From contig NC_026742.1 in assembly GCF_000210295.1 (NCBI RefSeq), positions 620,001 to 684,000 of the forward strand: a stretch of 64,000 nucleotides of DNA, given 5' to 3'. Source of the stretch: Trypanosoma brucei gambiense DAL972. Lineage: Eukaryota > Euglenozoa > Kinetoplastea > Trypanosomatida > Trypanosomatidae. Positions 54,367-64,000 of the stretch are shown here, piece after piece (the first letter of the stretch is position 1; each line of letters begins with the position of its first letter). Under the pieces are notes generated by a model. It was not told where the DNA came from. It made no database searches and saw only the letters and a program-made list of their open reading frames with translations. The translations under genes and the position numbers were made by a program.

Positions 54367-56721
54367 ATGGTGAATGGTCTCCCACCGACATTTCAGCAAA
54401 CACACTATTCTTCTGACGATATTTTTGCCTTCCTGAGGACTGCTTCACCGGTGCAGAGTTCATGTGAAATACTTTTCCCTGAAGAAGTTTGGGTACAACA
54501 GGAGTTGCAGTTCTATGAGGACTCCTATACGGAACAGCAGGACCTTAGAACATGCATTGTTACTTTTAATGTTGCAAGTAAGAAACCACCTCAAAATTTA
54601 GCTTCGCTTATTGCACTCACCATGCCGGGTGCAGGTGGTGAGCCTGTGGATCTCATTATGGTGAGCCTTCAAGAAGTTGACATGAGCGCCTCGGCTATGC
54701 TGAAGGATGAGACAGACGCTTCGGTAGTGTGGGTGAGTGCACTCCAAGCGGTAATTGGCGCTGACTCGCAAGCAGCCGGCGAATCTCCTTACTTTGCGTT
54801 TCCTCCCAAACAACTTGTTGGCTTACTACTCTGCGTATTCATTCGCCGCTCTTTGCTGCCGCATGCGCAGAAGATGGCCATCACAACGGTGGCGACAGGG
54901 GCACTGGGGACCATGGGAAACAAAGGTGCAGTGGGGCTCCACCTCGGGCTCTGCCGCTCTAATTTATGTTTCATTAATATGCATCTTGCGGCGGGGCAAA
55001 AGAACGTGGTGAAGCGCAACAACGACGTTAGCAAGATATTTATGGGCATGGACTTCAACACCACGAAACGCCCCATTTCGTTGGAAACCCGAGGAGGTAA
55101 CAGCGCACAATCGGAGTTGCAGTTTCAGTATCCGGAGTTTTTGCCCCACAATAACGACGTCATTGTTGTTGCGGGTGACCTTAACTATCGGGTGAATCTG
55201 ACTTACAGGGAGTCGTTGCAGTTGGCAATGAAAAAAGATTATGCGACTCTGCTGAAACATGATGAGTTTGTGAAAGAACTTGCGAACACGCATTCACCGT
55301 GGATGGGTTTCGTCGAGCTGACCCCCACGTACCCACCTACGTACCGCTATGACATTGGTACGAATAATTACGACACAAGTGAAAAGCAACGGGTACCGAG
55401 TTACACTGACCGAATAGCAATCTGGACGAGACGGAGGGACCATCAGAGCTCTATTCGTTTGGAACGACTTCAAGCATTGACAGACGTTATGAGCAGCGAC
55501 CACAAACCGGTTCAGGCGTGCCTGTGCCTTCCCATAAGCCGTGAGGTGTTGGAGAAGAAGATTTCAGTCACACAAAGTCTGCGCGACAGCGTCAAGAGAG
55601 AGGGGTTGGATCGTATTAGAAAAGCCAAAATATCGGTTAATTCGCAAAGTCTCAATTTTGGGGTTCGCCAATTCGGCGATTGTGGGAGCCGTCAGCCACT
55701 TAAGATTACCAACGAAGGCGACTGTGTGGCCGTGATCAAGGCGTTTCGGCAGCAAGACGGAGATCCCAGCAAGGGTGCGTGGCTGCGTGTGTTTCCGTTA
55801 ATCATCTTCATTCCTCCTCGTAAGGAAAAGGAGGTGATGATAGAGTGTCAACTGGACCGCAACTCAACGGAATGGGTCAGAAACTGGAGGCCCTTTGAGG
55901 GTCGCGGCGAGGTAGAAATTACTTCTACGCTCGTGTTGTGTGTGCGTAACGGTGATATTCACTTTGTGGAGTGTCGCTGCACGGTAAGGCCAAGTGTGTT
56001 CGGAAATACCCTTGACAACATTTCACTTCTTCGCAATGAAGTGTGTGCTGCCGCCTACACGCTATGGGGCACGCCCGAGAGGAGATCTGGTGGATGCATG
56101 CCCCAAATCCCAAAAGAGTTGTGGTATCTTTGTGAGGCCATATATGAGCGCGGAGCTCAGCAACCGAACCTGTTCACTGAAAACCCTTCCACTGAAGTCT
56201 GCGATGCGATTATGAAGCATCTGAACACGCAGTGTACACCACTCCCATCTGAGTACAACGTGCAGTGCATTTCAGCATGTTTAATTTACTTTCTCCAGTC
56301 GCTGCAGGAGCCCGTTGTGCCCTACGAATTGTATGAAAAAGCCTTGGCAGTGCTAAAATCGAAGAGCGGGAATCCGTTTCAGTTTATTCAGCAGCAGTTA
56401 CCTCCCCTTCACGCGAATGTTTGGATATATGTCTGCTCTCTGATGAATTTCTTACTGCGACCTGTGAACACGTGCGGCAACGGACTTACCACCAAATTCC
56501 TAGCAAGAGTGCTTAGTGATGTGATGCTCGTTCGCCCCGAAGCTCTAACGCAAATGCCACCCAGTGTAGGTACGTGCACTCATCAGGAGGTAGCGTCAAA
56601 TGCTCCCCCTAAGGGCGGGACCGCATTGCAGGCATTTCGGCAGCAACTGCAGCAAGAGAGGGAGGATGCTTTGCGCTTCGTCGAGTGTTTTCTTGTTCCA
56701 CCTCCGGCCGTGATATTGTGA
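54367..56721 (+). CDS. Inositol polyphosphate 5-phosphatase, OCRL/INPP5B-like
   Basis: A 784-aa phosphoinositide phosphatase; the frame opens from TTG at 54349 but the first ATG is 54367. The IPPc domain (about residues 55-400) has the key motifs: LKDETDASVVW-type start, GNKGAVGLHLG, HLAAGQKN, VAGDLNYRVNL (catalytic), PSYTDRI and SSDHKPV. An ASH/immunoglobulin-like domain follows (about 415-560), then a RhoGAP-like domain (about 580-780) starting at QIPKELWYLCEAIY. That order, IPPc-ASH-RhoGAP, is OCRL/INPP5B. The RhoGAP segment reads QPNLFTENPSTEV where active GAPs have GIFRVSG, so the Arg finger is missing, as in OCRL. No N-terminal PH domain is present. A role in phosphoinositide control on endocytic membranes is inferred. 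Confidence 0.9.
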   Translation: MVNGLPPTFQQTHYSSDDIFAFLRTASPVQSSCEILFPEEVWVQQELQFYEDSYTEQQDLRTCIVTFNVASKKPPQNLASLIALTMPGAGGEPVDLIMVSLQEVDMSASAMLKDETDASVVWVSALQAVIGADSQAAGESPYFAFPPKQLVGLLLCVFIRRSLLPHAQKMAITTVATGALGTMGNKGAVGLHLGLCRSNLCFINMHLAAGQKNVVKRNNDVSKIFMGMDFNTTKRPISLETRGGNSAQSELQFQYPEFLPHNNDVIVVAGDLNYRVNLTYRESLQLAMKKDYATLLKHDEFVKELANTHSPWMGFVELTPTYPPTYRYDIGTNNYDTSEKQRVPSYTDRIAIWTRRRDHQSSIRLERLQALTDVMSSDHKPVQACLCLPISREVLEKKISVTQSLRDSVKREGLDRIRKAKISVNSQSLNFGVRQFGDCGSRQPLKITNEGDCVAVIKAFRQQDGDPSKGAWLRVFPLIIFIPPRKEKEVMIECQLDRNSTEWVRNWRPFEGRGEVEITSTLVLCVRNGDIHFVECRCTVRPSVFGNTLDNISLLRNEVCAAAYTLWGTPERRSGGCMPQIPKELWYLCEAIYERGAQQPNLFTENPSTEVCDAIMKHLNTQCTPLPSEYNVQCISACLIYFLQSLQEPVVPYELYEKALAVLKSKSGNPFQFIQQQLPPLHANVWIYVCSLMNFLLRPVNTCGNGLTTKFLARVLSDVMLVRPEALTQMPPSVGTCTHQEVASNAPPKGGTALQAFRQQLQQEREDALRFVECFLVPPPAVIL

Positions 56722-57199
56722 AGGGGTTGTGTATTTGCTTTTTTCAAAAAAAAATTATCAATGTTTATAATTGCGTGGTACTTGAAGTGTCTGATTTTGG
56801 GGAAGGGTTAGGGGAAAGGAACGAATATTTCATTTACCTCTTTTTGTGTTGCTTTTAGTTGTTGTTGTTGTTTTGGGGGCTTACTAGCTTTACATTACCG
56901 TGTTGACTCGCCCATTTTTTCTCTTTTGCACTTTTATGGGCGTGACCGACCCAAGTCACACGCTTTTCGATGGGTGTGCCCGTTCCCCGAGGAAATGACT
57001 GGACTGTTTCCGCTTCTGCCTCTCGGTGCTATTTTCTTGCTCTTTCCCCATCATTCTTACATTGTTGCTGCTTTGTTCTCGATTCTTTTCCTTTTTCCCC
57101 TTGTTGCTTTTTTTTTTTGATGTGTGGGGGTTACATCTTCTCTTTTGGCAGCGGGAAGTCTTCTTTTTTTTTCTCTTTTTCCAGAAAAACACCACAGCC
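56722..57199 (+). other. Intergenic region upstream of the P2 gene
   Basis: No gene seen. It is T/C-rich, with a strong tract at 57153-57182. The frame that extends P2 upstream from a non-ATG codon at 57026 is Phe-rich and is 5' flanking DNA. Confidence 0.55.
57153..57184 (+). promoter_or_regulatory. Predicted trans-splice acceptor of the P2 gene
   Basis: TCTTCTTTTTTTTTCTCTTT followed by TTCCAG (AG 57183-57184). The 5' UTR would be 15 bases. Confidence 0.7.
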
Positions 57200-57541
57200 A
57201 TGTCCATGAAGTATCTTGCTGCGTACGCTTTGGCGTCGCTTGCCAAACCTGCACCGACTGCCGACGACGTGAAGGCCATTTGCAAAGCCAGTGGCGTCAA
57301 AGTCGAAGAAGACTCGCTCGCGTTCGTTATGGAAGCCATCGATGGCCGTAGCGTCAACACACTCATTGCGGAGGGTGTCGCTAAGATGAGCGCTGTGTCG
57401 GTGGCAGCCGCTCCTGCAGCTGGAGGTGCAGCGGCTCCCGCGGCGGGCGGTGCAGCAGCTGGTGGCGCGGCCGCCCCTGCAAAGAAGCAAGAAGTGGAGG
57501 AGGAAGAGGATGATGATATGGGTTTTGGTCTGTTTGACTAA
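57200..57541 (+). CDS. RPP2: 60S acidic ribosomal protein P2 (stalk)
   Basis: A 113-aa ribosomal stalk protein that dimerises with P1 and recruits GTPase translation factors. The N-terminus is [17 protein letters not shown], the usual trypanosomatid P2 start. The four-helix dimer domain ends near 66, followed by an Ala/Gly hinge ([20 protein letters not shown]) and the acidic tail with the conserved C-terminal MGFGLFD. The start at 57200 is 15 bases after the acceptor; the Met two codons later is an alternative. T. brucei has several P1/P2 genes, so the exact paralogue is open. Confidence 0.93.
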   Translation: MSMKYLAAYALASLAKPAPTADDVKAICKASGVKVEEDSLAFVMEAIDGRSVNTLIAEGVAKMSAVSVAAAPAAGGAAAPAAGGAAAGGAAAPAKKQEVEEEEDDDMGFGLFD

Positions 57542-58000
57542 ATCGGGCAGAGTATACTCCTGGTCTGTCGTTTCCGCTCGCTTTGCATCACGTTAGGACC
57601 TTTGACATTTTGTGTGTTCGGTGAAGTCCGCTGGGTGGTCGGAGTATCCTGAGGCGAGAGAGTGGAGGGAAGGGCGAGAGAATTCTACCCCGTTACGTTG
57701 TTTCTTCTTTTTCTTTTTTTTATATCTTAAATAATTATCTTCTGATTTGTGCATTTGAGTTTGCTTCTGTTTTACCACGTGTGAAACGACAGCCAGTGTG
57801 CAATGTACCGGCAATACCTCTCTACATCTTTCCTTTGCTCCACATCTTCTTCGCCTGCTTCAACATCAACAGTGCATCACGTGTAGTGTACGGGAAAGCT
57901 AATAAGGGATCCTACAGACAAGTAGGTGGTAGCGTACGAAGCTGCACGGACGGGAGGGGAAGCGGCCGCATCCGCGGTTCTTGCCTTTAACGCACCTTTC
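57542..58000 (+). other. Intergenic region upstream of the giant frame
   Basis: A T-rich tract lies at 57703-57740 and a second T/C tract at 57815-57862. An ATG at 57803 opens a 27-codon frame that stops at 57884-57886; it lies upstream of the second acceptor and would be removed if that one is used. Confidence 0.5.
57815..57872 (+). promoter_or_regulatory. Predicted trans-splice acceptor of the giant frame
   Basis: The tract with CTCTCTACATCTTTCCTTTG and further T/C bases leads to CAACAG (AG 57871-57872). No ATG lies between this AG and 58001. Confidence 0.5.
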
Positions 58001-61000
58001 ATGACTTTCTTGTATCATCGGTGGTACAACGATGACTTTACTATAGCGAATACGCCTAGTGGGAGCTTTCGTGATGTCTGCATGACTTGGTCCTATACGG
58101 ATCCTCGTATCAAGGAAACGACCCTCATTTTTCTTCTTTCCCCCTCGGTTGCCCTCACCGAAGGAGCTGAGGGTTTCGTGGAACATGGACTACATGCGCT
58201 TAAAATAGTTCACATTAGAGGTGCAACCTCCCAACCAAGCAAAGGGGAGGTGGAAGAGGTAGTTTGCTGCGCAGTGGTTGAAATTGTTGGCTCCATCCCT
58301 GATGGCGTTGCCCACGGTACAGGAGGCGTGATTTTCCTGTCAACGCGGCATTTTCTATTTCACATTCCGACGGGGGAGCAAAGCCGTACCGGTGGAAAGG
58401 AAAGGGAAGACGCACTTGACCACTTTGTGTTTACGGAGAAGAATACTTGGGAACGGCGGTGTGGCGTCGTTCGACCTCTTTATGACGTGGAGCCCATACG
58501 CCATGTTCTTTATGGAGCTGAAGGTAACAAAAGTCCTGTGCTTCATATCGTAACAGTGGTCTCACAGCCTTTACCATCCAGTGTGTCAGTGCAGAGTGCT
58601 GTTGTTGATCTTTTAGTGGTGGCATCTAGCAGGGACGAAAGGGACATCTCTCAGTACTCGCGAACGGAGCAGGGCTTGCTAGGAAAGACAATCAGTCGGT
58701 GGCGCGGCAGTTCAAAAGCGTCCGGTGACTCCTCGGTTGCCGTTACGCATACTTTTGTGGTAGCGGTGGTACGGTGCGAGATCTCAACATCTGCCGACCG
58801 TCCAGCGGCGTGGAAACTGCTCCACCTCCACGTTGACCGCAATGTCCCATTCCAGAGGCGCCTGGAGGAGTTGACAGGGAGGGAAGACTTGTGTGGTGTT
58901 GGTTGTGATCGGAAGGGAAGTAACGCCACCGCCGCCCACATGGATCCGAGTAAGTGTGTTTGGTGTTACCTTCCGAACGAGGGTGGAGCGCGTGCGGGGT
59001 ATTGTGGCCTCGTATTTGCTTTGGTGCCGCATAAGCCGTCAACCAAACTCACGTTAGTTTGCGGTAGTTATGACCCGTCGGGGCAGTCCTACCGGGTTGG
59101 TTTTGTGAAGGGATACGATGCGCATGGGGTGGGCGCGCCCCTCTACGAAGAGAGGGATAATACGGAGGAGATGCTGTGGAACCTTGCCGAAGACACTCAC
59201 ACGGTGCAGATGGTCATGATTGGTAGACCGAACGAAGCCCTGCACGATAATGAAGGTACATGCGGGGGAGCCAACTTTCAAGGTCGTGAAGGGCTTCGTG
59301 CTCAGTGGAGGAAAAGCGCCAGCTCCTCCACCTGGATGCGGAAGTCCGGTTTAGCAACCGTGCTTAGCTTTGTGGTAGACTTTGTTGACGATGGGTTACA
59401 TAAGAGCAGAAATCTACGGCAGGGTCTCCATGTCGCTGTTTGTACGGTGTGGGAACGCAACCGACACGGTCGCTTTCCACTACCCCGTACGGTTTGTTGG
59501 TTAGGTACCATCCCTCTACCTATTGGACAAGCTGCCACTTCCGCCGTGTTGTTTCATGCTGAAGGCAACGACGAGGGAATGAATGTGTGGCGTATGATGG
59601 ATCGGGTGAATCTGTCGGACTGTGCGGCTGTTTGTGATGACACCGTTTCGTGGTATCATGCCTTGCCAACGTCCGTTGTCCCAACCGTCGCCGCCCCCGT
59701 GAGCCGGACCAACTTGCGGTGTTTTGTCAGTGTGAATACATTGCTAAAAAAAACACAACTCACTTATGTGCTTGACACACGTTTTGTCGAAGAAAAAACA
59801 TGTGAGGAACAGCGGCCATCTTTACTTTCATCACTGGAACTGTCAAAATTGTTCTACACGCGCCCAGCGATCGCGGAGGAAGGACACGGAGCGATGTACA
59901 ACCGAGGAGCGACCAGCGATGACTGTGCGGACCTAGCCGCGTACGTAGCCCGTAGTGTGGCGAGTTCCTCTGGACCTCTCATGGTGGCACACATTTTTAA
60001 CGAGGCGTGGAGGAGTGTGGCGCTAGTGAAGCACCCAGAAACTGCCGTCCACGCGCATGATGGTGTTGCACGTGATGGATTGCTACCTTCGACAGATGGA
60101 GAGATGATTGCGCTTGGTGATACTGTGTGCCACTTCTTGTTGTTGGTTTTACAGGAGCTAGATTGGATCAATTCCCCTCAGAACACCAGGCTCCACATCT
60201 TGGTGTTAAGTATTCTTGAGGCTGTGTATGCAGAACCGCAGTTACCACCGTCGTCGAGGTGTTTTGAGGAGGCAACTAATGGGGGCGGGAAGACACAGAT
60301 GCTGCTCGTCGGGGTGAATGAACAGCGCACCGTGCGATTGCTGCTTCAGGGAAGCGGCATGTGGCGACGGGTTGCACCTCTGCTGTTCGCTTGGGCGAAC
60401 TACCGCTTTTACGGTAACGGGTGTGAAAATGAACTGGAAGAAGATAGTGACTCCCTATTTGAAGATATTCTACGTCCGTTTATTGAAGGCTGGGAGAAAC
60501 AAGAGAATATGGCGGGATTTGACTCACAGGCTTGCACTGCTTCCTGCAACAACGATAGCGAAAGCGGCGAAAGTTGCCTTATTCTGAAACGGTGCGATGT
60601 GATACTGCGGCACCTACAACACTCTCAAGATTGTGACAAATACAGAAGTGCTGTGGCTGCCCTCTTCCGAGGCGGCGTGAGCTTGAATCGAGTCACTGCA
60701 CTTGCCTCATGGGCGGGCGATGTGCAAGCCGTCGACCCGGCCGTCCTTTTGTTTCAGCTGCTACTGGAAGTATGCACACAGTGCGAGGAGCATGTGCAGT
60801 TGGCTGCCGCGGTTGACCGGGAGACGGTATACCAATTGGCTGCCTTAGTGGTGCAGTCACGTTTACCGCCTGTAGATACGGTTAAAAATGATGAGAATTC
60901 CCTACCCGCGGCGCCAGATGTCCTTCACTCAATGTCAGAGGTGCTCAGTTCGTGGAATTTTGAATTTCTTCGTGATTGGCCTCTGGGGGGCACATGCGGA

Positions 61001-64000
61001 GCCCTTCCCGTGGTGTATCTCTTCTATCACATGGTGGGAGCGCTTATGGCCTCTCCATGTGACAATATGGAAGATAGAAGGGAGAGATGTAACATTATTA
61101 CCCATTCTGTGATGTTGCTGCAATGGCTCTGTGGGGACGACGCGAGACAATCCACCGAAGTCTTCGGGGCACTGATTTCAGGTAAGGTTCCTCTTGTAGC
61201 ACTTTGCACTGTGGGCGGATTCGCTGTACAAGCTGGTTGTGCACCGTCCTCTGGGGTGCTCCCATGCGACGCCGTCGCGCGCCGCAGTTTTAACAGAGTA
61301 CTTTACCATCTTTTTGTGTCCCCCACGACATCTGTTTTGCCGCAGTTACTGCTTGCCGAATTCGGTATATCTTACGATTATGTCTCTCAAGAAAAGATTG
61401 GATCCAGCGTATGGAAACGTGTGCTGGAGGGCGATGTCGCGGCAGCGTTCAGCTCACGTCTCCTTAACCAACTGCACAAATCCCTTGGTTCCTTCAGTAA
61501 CAAGAAGCATCCAACTCGTGCGGTTCAGGTATCGTTGCTACTTGAGTATCTTCGATCCGTTTTTATGGTAAGTTTGCCTCGGCTGGTGATGGCGCTCGGC
61601 GAATCGGAGGAAATCGTGGAAATTGCACTGGGCTCAACCATACCATCCTTCATCATGTCAGAATTATCCGTAGACCCCGTTCCGCCAGTGGAGGGATGTG
61701 ACAATGTTACGTGCGTTTTCTTCAATGTTACTCGTGAAGTGAAGAAGTTACTGCATTTGTACATGGAAGGAAGCGGTGAAGTGCGCTGTCTGGCGATGCT
61801 TTTCGGCGTTTTCTGTGACTCCTGCAAGTCATTGCTCGGACACGTTGACGACACAGGAAATGTGCGGGACAGCGCTCAGCCTGGCGGCGTAGAGAGGGAA
61901 CAGAGTATGTTCACTTTCACTTTACGGGAGATGTACTTCATATCTCTTCAGGTGCTCTCAAGTGATATGGGTAGGTTTGTGGTTGTTGCAGAGCTTATCC
62001 GTCGGAGTGTTCGGCGCCAGGCAGTGCGTGACCTGGAGAAATCGCTCCACCGGTTCGATGCCTCTTGGTTGAACAATAGTTCGCGTCTCCAGGAATTCAT
62101 AAGTAGTGCAGTCGCCAACCTAGATGGAGTTGTATCTTCTTTAGAAAGCGTGGCACCTCTTTATGCACACACACTGGTGATGATATTCCTTGATGAACTT
62201 GTGTTGCTTGCTGGAGAGACGACTGAAGCAGTTGGGAGAGTTGTCGCTTCTCCATCGATTCCACATGAGCAAGGAGAAGGGTATTATAAGGGTGAGGTTA
62301 TTGTGGACTTGAACGATAAGTTGACCAAGTGCGTCAAACAGATGGCGGCTGAGAAATGGAAAGGCCTGAGGAAAGAAGACAGGCGTCTCATTGCACGTGT
62401 GCTCTCCAGTTGCCTTGTTCCTTATTCTGATGAAGCCTTTGGGGACGGAGGCTACGAGGAGAGTGATGTGCATTTGCAGATGCGCGACGTGAAAGTTCGT
62501 ATGTCGAAGTCCCTGCAACGTCGTACCATTGACCCCACTGTGATGGGCATCGTTGTTGGCGAGGCGTCCGCCAATGAAAGCGATAAGTTTCCTGTGGAAC
62601 TGAGGCGCAATAACGACTCAGATGGTGTTTTGAAGGTGGGGGGTGATGCAGAAAGAGCCGAATTCGCCCTACTGGTAAAGGAGGAGGCGTATGTGAGGCG
62701 GAAACTGAAGGGTCAGCTTCTTGATAGCTACGCGGAACTAATCAATGGCAATGGGGTTCATGATTCACTGGCGATTTTGTATTTGGCACTACGTGAGGAG
62801 CAGCGACGCCGCCGCTTCGTTGAGTATGTGACTGAATGCAAGGATTTCGTTCTCGATTTCGCTATTTCCCTTCACATGCTCATGCGTGAGTACTACAATG
62901 AGGGTGTTTACCACCTCCAGGAGAAGGCCTTAAGGGAAATGGAGAGGCGCGTAGGACTTCTTCTTCTTCAAGAGCGTGAGGCGCGGACGGCTATTGAGGC
63001 GGTGCATTCTGTAGGTCGGGATATTTACTTCTGTTGGGAAAAAGAGCAAAGATCCCTATTTGATGGTGAAAGTCGGTGCCGTTTGGCTATGTTAGAAGAT
63101 GAGGAGAATACTCGCGACGCCATTTACGAGCACTTTGCAAAGGAGGAGGTAGCGGTCGTGCGGCGGTGCGAAGAGCGACTCGAGGAAGAAGCTTGGCGCC
63201 ATGAGGAAGAGCAGTGGGCCCTTGAGATGAAGCAGCGGGAAGATGAAGAAGAGGTGAGTGCAGCACGCACGCAGAATAAGAAACCATCGGAGGGTAAGCG
63301 AACAGGTACAAGTGCGTTTACGCGGTGGCAAGAGCGCCGACTCCAAATGGTGATGGTGCATGAGGAGGTTTCCGAACCCATGGAACAGGAACGGTGTCCC
63401 ACACCGTCGATTACTGAGACGGAAACGCTACCGACAGCGAAACCGGAAATTTTACGGAGAGAGAGAACAACAGCCTTTATGCAAGATCCTGTGGAGGCCC
63501 TCACGTCGCTCGTGAGGACCGAACTAACTGAGGAGTCCGTGGACGGTAGAGGTTACAGTGCGCTGTTTGACTCATCAGAGTCCCTGTTTGGTGCCATTTC
63601 GCGGTTTCAGCAGCAGATAATATCCACAGTGGCACCTCCTCCATTGTCAGTGGCGAAACAGAAGGAGCAGGAGCAGGGAGGGGAGATGCCGCACCGAAGC
63701 CCCACCGAACTGACTGCAAATCCCCATTCTTCAACACAAACACAGCAACCGGTGGGGTCGAAGTGGGAGTGGGGATGGGATGAGGTGCCTGACGATGCGG
63801 GTGGCTCATGGAAGGTGAGTCAAAATGACTGTAAGACTGGTGTTGCCACTGAAAAATATTTGACCACGAGGATACCAGATGAGAAGAAAGAAGAGTTCTC
63901 AGAGAAAATTATCAAGTTAGAGGCGTTGTCCAAAGCAGTTAAACCTCGACCACAGCGGCGGCGCCCATTTGGTGGCGTAGTCAACCTCAATGCAAAGCCG
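58001..64000 (+). CDS. Giant hypothetical protein, at least 2000 aa, 3' end outside window
   Basis: A single frame is open from the ATG at 58001 to the last base, 2000 codons without a stop; I followed it codon by codon for most of its length. I do not recognise the protein. Residues 1-680 look mixed alpha/beta with many Val/Leu and Cys residues. Residues 680-1560 look helical, and could be an armadillo/HEAT-like scaffold. Residues about 1595-1755 form a highly charged coiled coil (LHMLMREYYNEGVYHLQEKA to EEAWRHEEEQWALEMKQRE). After 1760 the sequence is Ser/Thr/Gln/Glu-rich with acidic Trp patches (KWEWGWDEVPDDAGG). The ATG at 58001 is the first after the acceptor. Such giant proteins in trypanosomatids are often cytoskeletal or flagellar, but that is only context. 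Confidence 0.85.
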   Translation, partial: MTFLYHRWYNDDFTIANTPSGSFRDVCMTWSYTDPRIKETTLIFLLSPSVALTEGAEGFVEHGLHALKIVHIRGATSQPSKGEVEEVVCCAVVEIVGSIPDGVAHGTGGVIFLSTRHFLFHIPTGEQSRTGGKEREDALDHFVFTEKNTWERRCGVVRPLYDVEPIRHVLYGAEGNKSPVLHIVTVVSQPLPSSVSVQSAVVDLLVVASSRDERDISQYSRTEQGLLGKTISRWRGSSKASGDSSVAVTHTFVVAVVRCEISTSADRPAAWKLLHLHVDRNVPFQRRLEELTGREDLCGVGCDRKGSNATAAHMDPSKCVWCYLPNEGGARAGYCGLVFALVPHKPSTKLTLVCGSYDPSGQSYRVGFVKGYDAHGVGAPLYEERDNTEEMLWNLAEDTHTVQMVMIGRPNEALHDNEGTCGGANFQGREGLRAQWRKSASSSTWMRKSGLATVLSFVVDFVDDGLHKSRNLRQGLHVAVCTVWERNRHGRFPLPRTVCWLGTIPLPIGQAATSAVLFHAEGNDEGMNVWRMMDRVNLSDCAAVCDDTVSWYHALPTSVVPTVAAPVSRTNLRCFVSVNTLLKKTQLTYVLDTRFVEEKTCEEQRPSLLSSLELSKLFYTRPAIAEEGHGAMYNRGATSDDCADLAAYVARSVASSSGPLMVAHIFNEAWRSVALVKHPETAVHAHDGVARDGLLPSTDGEMIALGDTVCHFLLLVLQELDWINSPQNTRLHILVLSILEAVYAEPQLPPSSRCFEEATNGGGKTQMLLVGVNEQRTVRLLLQGSGMWRRVAPLLFAWANYRFYGNGCENELEEDSDSLFEDILRPFIEGWEKQENMAGFDSQACTASCNNDSESGESCLILKRCDVILRHLQHSQDCDKYRSAVAALFRGGVSLNRVTALASWAGDVQAVDPAVLLFQLLLEVCTQCEEHVQLAAAVDRETVYQLAALVVQSRLPPVDTVKNDENSLPAAPDVLHSMSEVLSSWNFEFLRDWPLGGTCGALPVVYLFYHMVGALMASPCDNMEDRRERCNIITHSVMLLQWLCGDDARQSTEVFGALISGKVPLVALCTVGGFAVQAGCAPSSGVLPCDAVARRSFNRVLYHLFVSPTTSVLPQLLLAEFGISYDYVSQEKIGSSVWKRVLEGDVAAAFSSRLLNQLHKSLGSFSNKKHPTRAVQVSLLLEYLRSVFMVSLPRLVMALGESEEIVEIALGSTIPSFIMSELSVDPVPPVEGCDNVTCVFFNVTREVKKLLHLYMEGSGEVRCLAMLFGVFCDSCKSLLGHVDDTGNVRDSAQPGGVEREQSMFTFTLREMYFISLQVLSSDMGRFVVVAELIRRSVRRQAVRDLEKSLHRFDASWLNNSSRLQEFISSAVANLDGVVSSLESVAPLYAHTLVMIFLDELVLLAGETTEAVGRVVASPSIPHEQGEGYYKGEVIVDLNDKLTKCVKQMAAEKWKGLRKEDRRLIARVLSSCLVPYSDEAFGDGGYEESDVHLQMRDVKVRMSKSLQRRTIDPTVMGIVVGEASANESDKFPVELRRNNDSDGVLKVGGDAERAEFALLVKEEAYVRRKLKGQLLDSYAELINGNGVHDSLAILYLALREEQRRRRFVEYVTECKDFVLDFAISLHMLMREYYNEGVYHLQEKALREMERRVGLLLLQEREARTAIEAVHSVGRDIYFCWEKEQRSLFDGESRCRLAMLEDEENTRDAIYEHFAKEEVAVVRRCEERLEEEAWRHEEEQWALEMKQREDEEEVSAARTQNKKPSEGKRTGTSAFTRWQERRLQMVMVHEEVSEPMEQERCPTPSITETETLPTAKPEILRRERTTAFMQDPVEALTSLVRTELTEESVDGRGYSALFDSSESLFGAISRFQQQIISTVAPPPLSVAKQKEQEQGGEMPHRSPTELTANPHSSTQTQQPVGSKWEWGWDEVPDDAGGSWKVSQNDCKTGVATEKYLTTRIPDEKKEEFSEKIIKLEALSKAVKPRPQRRRPFGGVVNLNAKP

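Noticed and set aside
57026..57199. Upstream extension of the P2 frame
   Set aside because: Phe-rich reading of the polypyrimidine tract; the P2 N-terminus is at 57200.

Overview
This window reads as nuclear DNA of a kinetoplastid protist, most likely Trypanosoma brucei. Every convincing gene lies on the + strand and none has a cis-intron. The genes are separated by intergenic stretches of 0.3 to 2.7 kb rich in T/C runs followed by AG, the arrangement expected of a polycistronic unit processed by spliced-leader trans-splicing coupled to polyadenylation. The species guess rests on recall: the topoisomerase II is 1221 aa, the length I remember for T. brucei TOP2, and the next-door eIF4G-type protein and other neighbours fit my memory of T. 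brucei chromosome 9. No database was consulted.

Layout. 0-13 kb: 3' part of glutaminyl-tRNA synthetase (cut by the window start), a small unknown protein, MSH3-type MutS homologue, a multi-pass RING E3 ligase of Hrd1 type, a probable mitochondrial protein, and NOP58. 13-27 kb: a DUF1796 (papain-like peptidase) protein, ARP3, a 2OG-Fe(II) oxygenase whose frame lacks a usable upstream ATG, a TBC1D19-like protein, a small charged coiled-coil protein, a calcyphosin-like EF-hand protein and a divergent actin-related protein. 26-46 kb: an eIF4G-type MIF4G protein, a CorA/Mrs2-type transporter with a SHOCT-like N-terminus, a USP7-like deubiquitinase and topoisomerase II. 46-64 kb: a large IQ-motif protein, a probable mitochondrial zinc-finger protein, UFC1 (the E2 of UFMylation), an OCRL-like inositol 5-phosphatase with ASH and RhoGAP-like domains, ribosomal stalk protein P2, and a giant open frame of 2000 codons that runs off the window end.

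The genes do not form one pathway. They are a typical mixed trypanosomatid array: translation and ribosome biogenesis (GlnRS, NOP58, eIF4G, P2), DNA maintenance (MSH3, TOP2), ubiquitin and UFM1 systems (Hrd1-like, USP7-like, UFC1), and cytoskeleton or membrane traffic (ARP3, TBC, OCRL-like, calcyphosin-like). Expression of such genes is mainly post-transcriptional, so the UTRs (TA, TG and TTA repeats, paired polypyrimidine/polypurine tracts) are the places to look for regulation.

I see no CRISPR array, insertion sequence, retroelement, VSG gene, tRNA or rRNA. The most unusual items are the 2OG oxygenase frame without a start codon, the giant uncharacterised open frame at the right edge, the pyrimidine-to-purine strand switches in the long intergenic regions, and several enzymes whose canonical catalytic residues look changed (EF-hand, divergent ARP, RhoGAP and TBC domains).
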